From SAR202 cluster bacterium (GTDB taxonomy: Bacteria; Chloroflexota; Dehalococcoidia; SAR202; CAJWER01), in the NCBI GenBank assembly GCA_030740335.1, contig JASLXL010000143.1:1-6027 (forward strand): a stretch of DNA of 6,027 nt. Reading direction: 5' to 3'. Positions within the stretch are counted from its first letter, which is position 1, and every line of letters starts with the position of its first letter. The translations under genes were made by a program, and so were the position numbers. Below the pieces are notes generated by a model. It ran no database searches. It saw only the letters and a program-made list of their open reading frames with translations, and had not been told where the DNA came from. Shown one piece after another: positions 1-5,654 of this stretch.

Positions 1-34
1 GTGGAGGGAACCGCATAGCTGAGGGAAGAAAGCA

Positions 35-451
35 ATGTTAAAGGTAAGAGGTGGCGACTGGTTAAGGAACCGTGATAATTACGACGTGCAGATGTGTGAA
101 GTTAATAATTGGGATTGTGTCCAGTCAAGACATTACGATGCAGTCATAAATGGTGTCAAAATCGAAGTCAAGAAAACCAAGACTTCGGCAACGATTATCA
201 AATTGCAGCAATTGGCAGAAATCATGCTTGACGAGGCTTTACAGAATGTCAAATACCTTATAGTGAGAACAACTCCAACTCAGAACGATATTGAGGCTGC
301 TTTTCTTGTCCCGTCCAAAGACCTATGTGAAATCATAGGAATGACTAATGAACTTGCTGAGCAAACGTTGTCAATCCATGAAGCATTCGGATGTACTGTA
401 CAAATGACTCTCAAGCAAAAGGATGTCGAGCAATATAGAATTCAGGGATGA
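35..451 (+). CDS. Small hypothetical protein, possible PD-(D/E)XK nuclease-like fold
   Basis: The 138-residue product is not a family I recognise by name. A segment at residues 35-47 reads D-x8-E-V-K-K (D35, E44, K46), which fits the catalytic pattern of PD-(D/E)XK nucleases: an acidic residue on one strand, then ExK on the next. A helix-like stretch with Q58/Q59 follows. No signal peptide or membrane segment is visible. The ATG is supported by GAGGG at 21-25, nine bases upstream, and by an in-frame TGA at 20-22 that rules out a longer start. The preceding bases end an upstream gene in one of two frames: TAG at 16-18, or TAA at 39-41 overlapping this start. Tight packing of that kind would suit a restriction-modification or other nuclease operon, but the partner is outside the window. 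Codon use is AT-rich compared with the right half. Nuclease function is inference from one short motif. Confidence 0.6.
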   Translation: MLKVRGGDWLRNRDNYDVQMCEVNNWDCVQSRHYDAVINGVKIEVKKTKTSATIIKLQQLAEIMLDEALQNVKYLIVRTTPTQNDIEAAFLVPSKDLCEIIGMTNELAEQTLSIHEAFGCTVQMTLKQKDVEQYRIQG

Positions 452-700
452 CACAAATCTGATACTCCGATTGATGTTCCTAACAACAGCCTCATAAGCC
501 CCAATAGCATCCTCGCTATTCACCTGCTAGCCCAATAGCCCTAGCTACTACCCCCCCCCGCCTAAGCCCTGCTCTGCCGTTATTGATGCTCAGATATTGA
601 TGTGCTGGGAACACCAGAAGAACAGAATCTACAGAAACAAGCGTAAACCTACGGATGTCCTTGGAGATATTTCTTTGTAGGCCGTGATAGTATCCTATAA
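452..700. other. Intergenic spacer with short hairpins and a C9 tract
   Basis: No convincing gene is seen on either strand. Two small stem-loops lie early in the spacer: AATAGC (503-508) with GCTATT (515-520), and GCTAG (526-530) with CTAGC (541-545). A variant of CCCAATAGC occurs twice in this stretch. Nine consecutive C residues at 551-559 follow. The hairpins could end transcription of the preceding gene but no T-run follows them. No strong ribosome binding site precedes the next gene: the only GGAG is about 35 bases before its start. Confidence 0.4.
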
Positions 701-1669
701 ATGGCGACCATCATTTCCACCAGGGTAATTTGTAAGCAACCCGGTCGATATATCGGCTGGCCCACAATTGCTAAGACACCAAATGGGGACTTGCTCGTGG
801 TCTTCTCAGGGGATCGTGACTCTCATACTTCTCGGGATGGGAAAACCCAGATGGTACGAAGCATGGATCAAGGAATGACGTGGGACGGACCGGTAACTAT
901 TCATGACACACCGTTGGATGACCGTGACGCCGGGCTTATCCAAACCCGAAACGGGACGATGCTCTCAAGTTGGTTTACAAACCGAGGTGGTGGTGCGTGG
1001 CAAGGCCACTGGACCAGTAGGTCAGGTGATAATGGCTGCACCTGGGAAGAGCCAGTTCGGACTGAAGTGACGACACCCCATGGGCCCATACAGCTTGGGA
1101 ATGGGCGACTCCTTTTTGTGGGGCAGCGCCCACATGAATCCCATGATAATAATTACGATGTCGGTATACAGTCATCCGATGATGATGGTCGATCCTGGCA
1201 GACTCTGGGGGCTTTCTCAGTTCCCGATAATATGCCCATGCTAACCTACGACGAATGCCATGCTGTTGAATGTGCCAATGGAAAACTAGTTATCTTATTC
1301 AGGGACTGCTATGGCGAACATCACATTCGACAATCGCAAAGCGCCGACGGTGGTGTTACCTGGTCGCAGCCCCATATGACGCCGATTCAAGGTTACCCGC
1401 CCCATGTGATCCGTTTGCACAATGACTGGCTTCTCGTGGTATATGGAAAGCGGTGGCTGCCATTTGGAGAATTTGCCTGTATCAGTAAAGATGAAGGCCA
1501 GACCTGGGAAGTCGAAAGTGAGATTCAACTCAGTAGTGCCCCGAATGAAGATCTAGGCTACCCGGCCTCCGTCCAACTCGAGGATAATTCCATCCTGACG
1601 GTCTATTACCAGGTCGACAAACCTGGTGAGAAACCTTGCCTGATGGCGACCCATTGGGAGATAAATTAG
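701..1669 (+). CDS. Sialidase-like / BNR-repeat (Asp-box) beta-propeller protein
   Basis: The 322-residue protein has five Asp-boxes of the form S-x-D-x-G-x-[TS]-W, starting near residues 54, 108, 159, 214 and 262. That spacing is expected for a six-bladed sialidase propeller. An N-terminal G-R-Y-x-G-W-P segment (15-21), SGDRD (36-40) and DDRDAG (73-78) resemble the conserved Arg/Asp-rich regions of the bacterial sialidase-family (exo-alpha-sialidase-like) proteins. The true substrate cannot be read from the sequence; many members act on other glycosides or are uncharacterised. No signal peptide is visible, so a cytoplasmic location is likely. The ATG directly follows an in-frame TAA (698-700), so the start cannot lie upstream, and there is no clear Shine-Dalgarno. 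A broken SDR gene starts 48 bases downstream on the same strand, and sugar-acid or sugar catabolic clusters often pair these two families. The family call is firm; the enzymatic role is not. Confidence 0.85.
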   Translation: MATIISTRVICKQPGRYIGWPTIAKTPNGDLLVVFSGDRDSHTSRDGKTQMVRSMDQGMTWDGPVTIHDTPLDDRDAGLIQTRNGTMLSSWFTNRGGGAWQGHWTSRSGDNGCTWEEPVRTEVTTPHGPIQLGNGRLLFVGQRPHESHDNNYDVGIQSSDDDGRSWQTLGAFSVPDNMPMLTYDECHAVECANGKLVILFRDCYGEHHIRQSQSADGGVTWSQPHMTPIQGYPPHVIRLHNDWLLVVYGKRWLPFGEFACISKDEGQTWEVESEIQLSSAPNEDLGYPASVQLEDNSILTVYYQVDKPGEKPCLMATHWEIN

Positions 1670-1717
1670 GACGTCTAACCTGTAAATAACGTAACGCCAC
1701 CCTGGTATATATTCAAG

Positions 1718-1831
1718 ATGCAGAACAGGCCCTTAGCTGGAAAAGTAGCGATCGTAACTGGTGCTGGTAGCCTTAAAGGTTTAGGTCGAGCAATGGTGTT
1801 GGCGTTGGTTCAGGCTGGAATGCCCAAGTAA
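1718..1831 (+). pseudogene. Truncated short-chain dehydrogenase/reductase (SDR), N-terminal fragment only
   Basis: From the ATG at 1718 the frame encodes a classical SDR N-terminus: GKVAIVTGAGS, then KGLGRA and ALVQAG. This is the T-G-x3-G-x-G dinucleotide-binding motif and the helix after it. After residue 34 the SDR similarity ends; three more codons and a TAA at 1829-1831 follow. A normal SDR is about 250 residues, so the second half of the Rossmann fold, the catalytic Ser-Tyr-Lys set and the C-terminus are missing. The break coincides with the 3' end of a recombinase gene on the opposite strand. The fragment follows the sialidase-like gene on the same strand with a 48-base gap, so the two may have been one transcription unit. 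It cannot be a working oxidoreductase. I am confident of the family and the truncation; the cause could be deletion, recombination or misassembly. Confidence 0.85.
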
Positions 1832-2512
1832 CTCCTGCACTACCCTGATGTTCGCCCCCTTCTCTACTAGCGTGGTGGCAAAGTAGTGCCTGAAGCTATG
1901 AGTGTGAAGAGGTACTCCTGCCTTGTCTGACCACTCTTTGATTTTCATGCCCAGACTTCGGTAATTAAGACCAAAGACACTTTCGTTTGGCCTCTTGTCG
2001 TGAGTAAGCTTTTCCAAATCCTGTCTTAATGATTCACATAGTGGAATGACTCTGTCTTTTCTACCCTTCCCAGCTACAACGATTAACCTTGAAGCATTCA
2101 AGTCAACGTGACAAACCAGTAAGTTCGCAAGCTCAGAACGCCTGAGGCCAGTCTTGATGGCAGTATCAACAAGAACCAAATCCCTGAATACAGAAGACTT
2201 ATGAGTTTTGTGGTTTCTGAGCGTATCTTTGAGCTTGGATATATCTTTAGTGTTTACAAACTCAGGTAGTAGCTTGGGGCGGTTGATGGATATATCAAAG
2301 CTAAGTCCCACGTATTCTAGAAACCCTTTCAAGTAGCCTGCATACCGAATACGTGTATTGACTTTACGATGTTTGCAGCGAGAGAAGTAGCTGTATGCGG
2401 ATTCTACGGTAATCTCAGATACAGTGTTTACAAAACCACCTAAGTATTGGCGGTTTGATATGATATAACTATCTGAGAGAGCTTTGTTTTCAAGAAAATC
2501 TAAATATTTATC
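1781..2512 (-). pseudogene. Tyrosine recombinase/integrase, broken at both ends
   Basis: This is a phage-type tyrosine recombinase. Counting residues from a TTG at 2332, the C-terminal catalytic domain shows TGLRRSEL (Arg64), AGKGRKDR (Lys89), H-S-F-R (His145, Arg148) and LLGH (His171). The nucleophile Tyr, normally about nine residues after the GH, is absent: after H-S-S-L-N the protein ends in eight unrelated residues, derived from the antisense of the SDR fragment, and a stop at 1781. Upstream of the TTG the same frame continues with a good core-binding domain (YLDFLENKAL, then further helices), so the TTG is not the real start. No ATG, GTG or TTG occurs in frame between 2332 and the in-frame stop at 2627-2629. 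The frame instead runs on through the antisense of the tRNA-Ala fragment. The 3' truncation should make it inactive. Its base composition is more AT-rich than the chromosomal genes to the right, as expected for acquired DNA. Confidence 0.88.
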
Positions 2513-2513
2513 C

Positions 2514-2567
2514 AGCGCTTCAATGGCATTGAAGAGGTAGAGGGTTCGAGTCCCTCCAGCTCCACCA
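2514..2567 (+). tRNA. tRNA-Ala(GGC) 3' fragment, probable attachment (att) site of an integrative element
   Basis: The fragment starts at the end of the D-stem 3' strand (AGC-G). It contains a complete anticodon arm: stem CTTCA (2518-2522) with TGAAG (2530-2534), loop ATGGCAT, anticodon GGC at 2525-2527. A variable loop, a perfect T arm (GAGGG 2540-2544, loop TTCGAGT, CCCTC 2552-2556), acceptor strand CAGCTCC (2557-2563), discriminator A and an encoded CCA (2565-2567) follow. The expected 5' acceptor strand and D-arm are absent upstream, where AT-rich recombinase sequence lies instead. It is therefore not a functional tRNA gene. A tRNA 3' end next to the 5' side of an integrase is the classic product of site-specific integration. 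The intact tRNA-Ala copy would be expected at the other end of the element, to the left and outside this window. Confidence 0.9.
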
Positions 2568-2758
2568 GCACCTTTTTCGTCTCTGCAGTGGACGTAGTCA
2601 CTACATCGCCGGGCGCCACCCCGTTTCTACACCGATTCTACCAACATCACCGTTCAGCGTTTACCATGGGAGAGTGCCAGGCCCAACCATGAACCGTCCC
2701 ACACTATGGGTCCTCCCGGACCATCGCGAAAGCACGCTGACGTGAGGGAGTGATCAAA
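2568..2758. other. Spacer between the att site and the glutamate dehydrogenase gene
   Basis: The composition becomes GC-rich right after the tRNA CCA end, consistent with returning to chromosomal DNA. A short T5 run (2573-2577) follows the tRNA end but has no hairpin before it. I see no gene. The promoter for the next gene must lie here, but no confident -35/-10 pair stands out. Confidence 0.4.
2745..2750 (+). promoter_or_regulatory. Shine-Dalgarno of the glutamate dehydrogenase gene
   Basis: AGGGAG lies eight bases before the ATG at 2759. An in-frame GTG at 2750 overlaps the last base of this site, so the ATG is the better start and the product is 470 rather than 473 residues. Confidence 0.7.
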
Positions 2759-4171
2759 ATGCCGGATAAGACCTTTTTCGAAACGGTGCAGACCTTCTTC
2801 GACAATGCGGCTGCCCATACGTCTCACCCCGAGGGGCTTCTTGAACAGATCAAGTGCAGCAACAGCGTTTACGAGTTCAAGTTCCCGCTGCGGGATGAGG
2901 ATGGCTCCTATGAGATTGTCCGGGCGTTCAGAGTAGAGCACAGCCACCATAAGCTGCCGGTCAAGGGCGGGATCAGGTACAGCGAGGTGATGGCCGCGGA
3001 TGAGGTCCAGGCCCTTGCCGCTCTGATGACATTCAAGTGCGCGATCATAGATGTCCCCTTCGGCGGCGCCAAAGGCGGTGTGCAGATCGAGCCGCGGAAG
3101 TATTCGGCCATCCAGCTGGAGCAGATCACCCGACGATACACGGCCGAGCTGATCAAGAAGAACTTCATCGGCCCGGGGATAGACGTTCCGGCGCCGGACT
3201 ATGGAACCGGGCCCCGGGAGATGGCCTGGATCGCGGACACATACGCCGCGTTCCACCCCGGACAGGTTGACGCTCTCGCCTGCGTTACGGGCAAGCCTGT
3301 GGAGCAGGGCGGAGTCAGGGGGCGGATTGAAGCCACGGGTCGGGGTGTCTTTTTCGGCATCCGCCAGGCGCTCTCACACAAAGAGGATATAGCGGCGTTT
3401 GGCCTGGATGGGGGAATAGAAGGGAAGAGAATCGTTGTCCAGGGTCTTGGAAACGTCGGCTTTCATGCCGCCAAATATCTGCGAGAGGCGGGAGGGATAA
3501 TAGTCGCCATCGCCGAATACGACGGGGCGATTTACAACCCCAGGGGCCTGGATCTGGCCGCCGTCCAGGACCATCGGCAGGAAGTCGGGACTATCCTGAA
3601 TTTTCCTGGGTCTAAGAATTTCAGTAAGAGTGGCGACGCACTCGAATACGAGTGCGATGTACTGGTCCCCGCGGCGTTGGAGGGGCAGATAACGTCGGCC
3701 AACGCTTCCCGCATCGGCGCGAAGATAATCGCCGAGGCGGCCAACGGGCCCATCACCACTGAGGCCGAGGAGATACTGAAGGAGAAAGGGGTCCTAATCC
3801 TTCCCGACATTTACCTGAACGCTGGAGGGGTAACAGTCTCCTATTTCGAGTGGCTGAAGAACCTGAGTCACGTCCGCTACGGGCGACTGAGCCGGCGGTT
3901 TGAAGAGGCCTCAAACCTGGGTATCGTCAGGGCGGTGGAGCGACTCACAGGCCAGGACATAACACCCGGTGAACGGGACCAGATAACCCGCGGAGCCGAC
4001 GAAATCGATCTCGTGAACTCCGGCCTTGAAGAGACAATGGTCGGAGCCTATGAGACGGTCCGCGAAACAATGAAGCGATCAAATCGGTCAATGGACCTCC
4101 GTACCGCGGCCTTTGTCGTGGCGATCAACAAGATAGCGATCTCCTATATGCAGATGGGTATCTTCCCGTGA
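2759..4171 (+). CDS. gdhA: Glutamate dehydrogenase (Glu/Leu/Phe/Val dehydrogenase family)
   Basis: It catalyses reversible oxidative deamination of glutamate to 2-oxoglutarate and ammonium, linking nitrogen assimilation to the TCA cycle in the cytoplasm. The 470-residue product shows PVKGGIRYS (67-75), TFKCAI (91-96) and VPFGGAKGG (99-107, catalytic Lys105), then VPAPDYGTG (143-151, catalytic Asp147). The dinucleotide fold begins at VVQGLGNVG (226-234), with G-x-G-x2-G at 229-234. Acidic residues Glu253 and Asp255 near the end of the second strand suggest NAD rather than NADP preference (inference). AEAANGP (325-331) and [12 protein letters not shown] (354-365) complete the substrate region. 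At 470 residues it is longer than the common 420-450-residue hexameric type, with extra sequence near the C-terminus. The ATG at 2759 was chosen for its Shine-Dalgarno spacing. It appears monocistronic: 335 bases containing a structured repeat follow. Family confidence is high; cofactor is uncertain. Confidence 0.95.
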   Translation: MPDKTFFETVQTFFDNAAAHTSHPEGLLEQIKCSNSVYEFKFPLRDEDGSYEIVRAFRVEHSHHKLPVKGGIRYSEVMAADEVQALAALMTFKCAIIDVPFGGAKGGVQIEPRKYSAIQLEQITRRYTAELIKKNFIGPGIDVPAPDYGTGPREMAWIADTYAAFHPGQVDALACVTGKPVEQGGVRGRIEATGRGVFFGIRQALSHKEDIAAFGLDGGIEGKRIVVQGLGNVGFHAAKYLREAGGIIVAIAEYDGAIYNPRGLDLAAVQDHRQEVGTILNFPGSKNFSKSGDALEYECDVLVPAALEGQITSANASRIGAKIIAEAANGPITTEAEEILKEKGVLILPDIYLNAGGVTVSYFEWLKNLSHVRYGRLSRRFEEASNLGIVRAVERLTGQDITPGERDQITRGADEIDLVNSGLEETMVGAYETVRETMKRSNRSMDLRTAAFVVAINKIAISYMQMGIFP

Positions 4172-4235
4172 CGCCGACTGCCCTGTGTGCAAGTTTTTCG
4201 AGTCCGGATTTTGACGATGGCAGCCACGGTCGTAT

Positions 4236-4373
4236 CTGGTGAATTAGTGTTTAGCTGCACAAATCTTGATTCATCCCACCCACCCGCCCGATAGGTTATC
4301 CTGGAGAGCCCCCAGGCCCCGTCCAGGGGGTTAGGCCCCCTTGGAACCCCTACTTGAGCGGACCAAGTACCAG
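4236..4373. repeat. G-quadruplex/hairpin intergenic repeat, copy 1
   Basis: The core CCCACCCACCCGCCC is at 4275-4289 (GGGCGGGTGGGTGGG on the minus strand). It is followed by a hairpin CCTGG/CCAGG (4300-4304, 4312-4316) and a stronger one AGGGGG/CCCCCT (4325-4330, 4336-4341), then AACCCC. The outer limits are uncertain. CTGGT at 4236-4240 and ACCAG at 4369-4373 form a weak inverted repeat, and CGTATCT occurs at 4231-4237 and again at 4377-4383. The unit lies downstream of the glutamate dehydrogenase, where the hairpins could also serve as a terminator, though no T-run follows them. It occupies most of the 335-base gap 4172-4506. Confidence 0.65.
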
Positions 4374-4422
4374 TAGCGTATCTCCGATATCGACCCCGCC
4401 ATAGGCGGATTATTGCGAGAAT

Positions 4423-4439
4423 TCCTTCCATGGGAAGGA
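4423..4439. repeat. Perfect 7-bp hairpin upstream of the DUF123 gene
   Basis: TCCTTCC (4423-4429) and GGAAGGA (4433-4439) are perfect inverted repeats around the loop ATG. A second small hairpin, CCGCC/GGCGG, sits at 4396-4408. They lie about 70-110 bases before the next gene start. No T-run follows, so a role as operator or mRNA structure is as likely as termination. The rest of the spacer to 4506 holds nothing else I can name. Confidence 0.4.
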
Positions 4440-4506
4440 CGACGAAGCAATAACAATTCGTAAACGCGTTCCTAAGACGAGACACTAGCACCAGAGGTTA
4501 ACAAAA

Positions 4507-5049
4507 GTGAACAGCCAGCAGGACGGTAGCATGACCGCCGGCGACCACGGGCCGACAATTCCAGCGTCCGCCCGGATAGCAACGGCGGCCAAAGGCGGCT
4601 ACGCAGTGCTGTTGCGGCTGGGCGAAGACCATCAACTGAAGATAGGCAGGCTGGGCGCTTTTGAGTTTCCCGCCGGTTACTACCTGTACTTCGGCAGCGC
4701 CCTGGGTGGCCTGGACGCACGGGTACGGCGGCATCTGAAACGGGCAAAGAAACGGCACTGGCACATCGACCACGTGTCCGCCGTGGCGTCCGCGGTCCAG
4801 GTATGGTGGGCTTCCGGCACGGAGAGGCTGGAGTGCGCCTGGGCCCGGGCCGTGCTGGACCTTCCGGGCGTCAGCGCGCCCGCACCGGGGTTCGGCTCCT
4901 CCGACTGCTCCTGCCCGTCCCACCTGGCGCTGCTCCCGGATACGCCCTGTGCGGTCGAATCGGCCATGGAGCGAGTCCGGACAAGCCAGACCGGCGTCGG
5001 CCTTCAGGTCACTCCTGTGGTGGCAGGTGGCACAGGGCCAGGTCTCTAG
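4507..5049 (+). CDS. DUF123 / Uri superfamily GIY-YIG-like endonuclease domain protein
   Basis: The core matches DUF123 (COG1833), a GIY-YIG-related family sometimes fused to endonuclease III in archaea. Visible signatures in order are G-G-Y at 30-32, YYLYFGSA (58-65, the YIG-like strand), an Arg-rich helix RVRRHL (72-77), HWHID (84-88), LECAWA (108-113) and FGSSDCSCPSHL (129-140) with Cys134, Cys136 and His139. The biochemical role of this family is not settled; nucleic-acid cleavage or repair is inferred from the fold. The GTG at 4507 has AGAGG (4493-4497) nine bases upstream. An ATG at 4531 with AGGA before it is an alternative, and the first 28 residues are not conserved, so the start is uncertain. 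About 35 poorly conserved residues follow the domain. Its TAG stop overlaps that of the convergent VOC gene. Confidence 0.85.
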   Translation: MNSQQDGSMTAGDHGPTIPASARIATAAKGGYAVLLRLGEDHQLKIGRLGAFEFPAGYYLYFGSALGGLDARVRRHLKRAKKRHWHIDHVSAVASAVQVWWASGTERLECAWARAVLDLPGVSAPAPGFGSSDCSCPSHLALLPDTPCAVESAMERVRTSQTGVGLQVTPVVAGGTGPGL

Positions 5050-5435
5050 CGAGCCTCCACCAGCTCGATTACGACGTCGTCGGGCGCATCGATGAGGGCG
5101 ACTTTCATCCCGTCGGCCAGGACCGTTGCGGGAAGGCGGATGGGAACTCCCTGGCTCTCCAGCCGCTCCAACTCCGCATCCAGGTCGGGTACGTCGAAGC
5201 CGAAGTGATCGAGGCCCAGGTGGGTCTCCGCGCTGCCTCTGGGCAGGGACTCACCCTGGCCTGGAGCAGAGATGTAAAGCCGGGTGCCGCCCTCCACAGC
5301 CATGCGGATCGTCCGGTAGCCGGGACGGATTTCCACCTCCTCCAGGACCCGTGCCCCGAAGTGCTTTTTATACCAGTCGGCGGACCTGTGGGGCTCCGTA
5401 GACCTGATGTGGACGTGGTTGATGGGGTAGGCCAT
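5046..5435 (-). CDS. VOC family protein (glyoxalase/bleomycin-resistance/dioxygenase fold)
   Basis: The 129-residue protein has the paired beta-alpha-beta3 layout of the VOC superfamily. NHVHIR (6-11) supplies a likely metal ligand at His7. SADWYKKHFGARV (18-30) is the first helix, RLYIS (52-56) a central strand, LDHFGFDV (75-82) the second-module start with His77, and VIELVE (122-127) the last strand with Glu124. That gives three of the usual four metal ligands; the position in the RLYIS strand lacks Glu. The substrate cannot be assigned: lactoylglutathione lyase, epimerase, thiol transferase or dioxygenase-like roles are all possible. The start at 5435 is supported by AGGAGG five bases upstream. 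A longer frame reaching back to 5561 is rejected because it would read through a repeat element. A MITE-like unit begins 38 bases upstream of the start codon, so promoter elements must be squeezed between or lie inside that repeat. Confidence 0.88.
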   Translation of the reverse strand: MAYPINHVHIRSTEPHRSADWYKKHFGARVLEEVEIRPGYRTIRMAVEGGTRLYISAPGQGESLPRGSAETHLGLDHFGFDVPDLDAELERLESQGVPIRLPATVLADGMKVALIDAPDDVVIELVEAR

Positions 5436-5473
5436 CCCGACCTCCTTGTCTTGGGAATGCTTAGACGCATCTT

Positions 5474-5616
5474 GGCTCTGTTGACATCGTCCACAATAGA
5501 TGTCTTTTTGCCCACCCACCCGCCCTCGAATAGTATTATTGGGGTGCCCCCAAACCCCCACCAGAAGGGTTCAACCCCCTTTAGACACCCCCATTTTCGA
5601 GGAAGTCAACAGAGCC
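5474..5616. mobile_element. MITE-like element, 143 bp, containing G-quadruplex repeat copy 2
   Basis: The unit is bounded by perfect 12-bp terminal inverted repeats GGCTCTGTTGAC (5474-5485) and GTCAACAGAGCC (5605-5616). Allowing mismatches, the similarity extends to about 24 bp. It is flanked by a 9-bp direct repeat with one mismatch: ACGCATCTT (5465-5473) and ACGCACCTT (5617-5625), as expected of a target-site duplication. Inside are CCCACCCACCCGCCC (5511-5525), the hairpin TTGGGG/CCCCAA (5539-5544, 5548-5553) and the hairpin AAGGG/CCCTT (5565-5569, 5577-5581). No transposase is encoded, so movement would need an enzyme supplied in trans. I cannot name the parent insertion sequence family. 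The element sits in the upstream region of the VOC gene. Confidence 0.75.
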
Positions 5617-5654
5617 ACGCACCTTCAGTGTACACCGGGGAAAGTTCCGACAAT

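Noticed and set aside
452..660. Remnant gene on the minus strand in the first spacer
   Set aside because: Short open stretches exist but are broken by stops and show no recognisable motif.
2490..2567. Complete tRNA-Ala gene
   Set aside because: The bases before 2514 cannot form the acceptor 5' strand or a D-arm, so only the 3' part is present.
2654..3256. Minus-strand frame of 200 codons over the glutamate dehydrogenase
   Set aside because: It is antisense to conserved glutamate dehydrogenase motifs and has no recognisable domain or start signal.
4144..4491. Minus-strand frame of 115 codons in the spacer after the glutamate dehydrogenase
   Set aside because: It runs through the repeat copy and its hairpins, and the translation has no protein-like pattern.
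5436..5561. 42-residue N-terminal extension of the VOC protein
   Set aside because: The extension translates the MITE-like repeat. The ATG at 5435 has a strong AGGAGG and begins exactly where family similarity begins.
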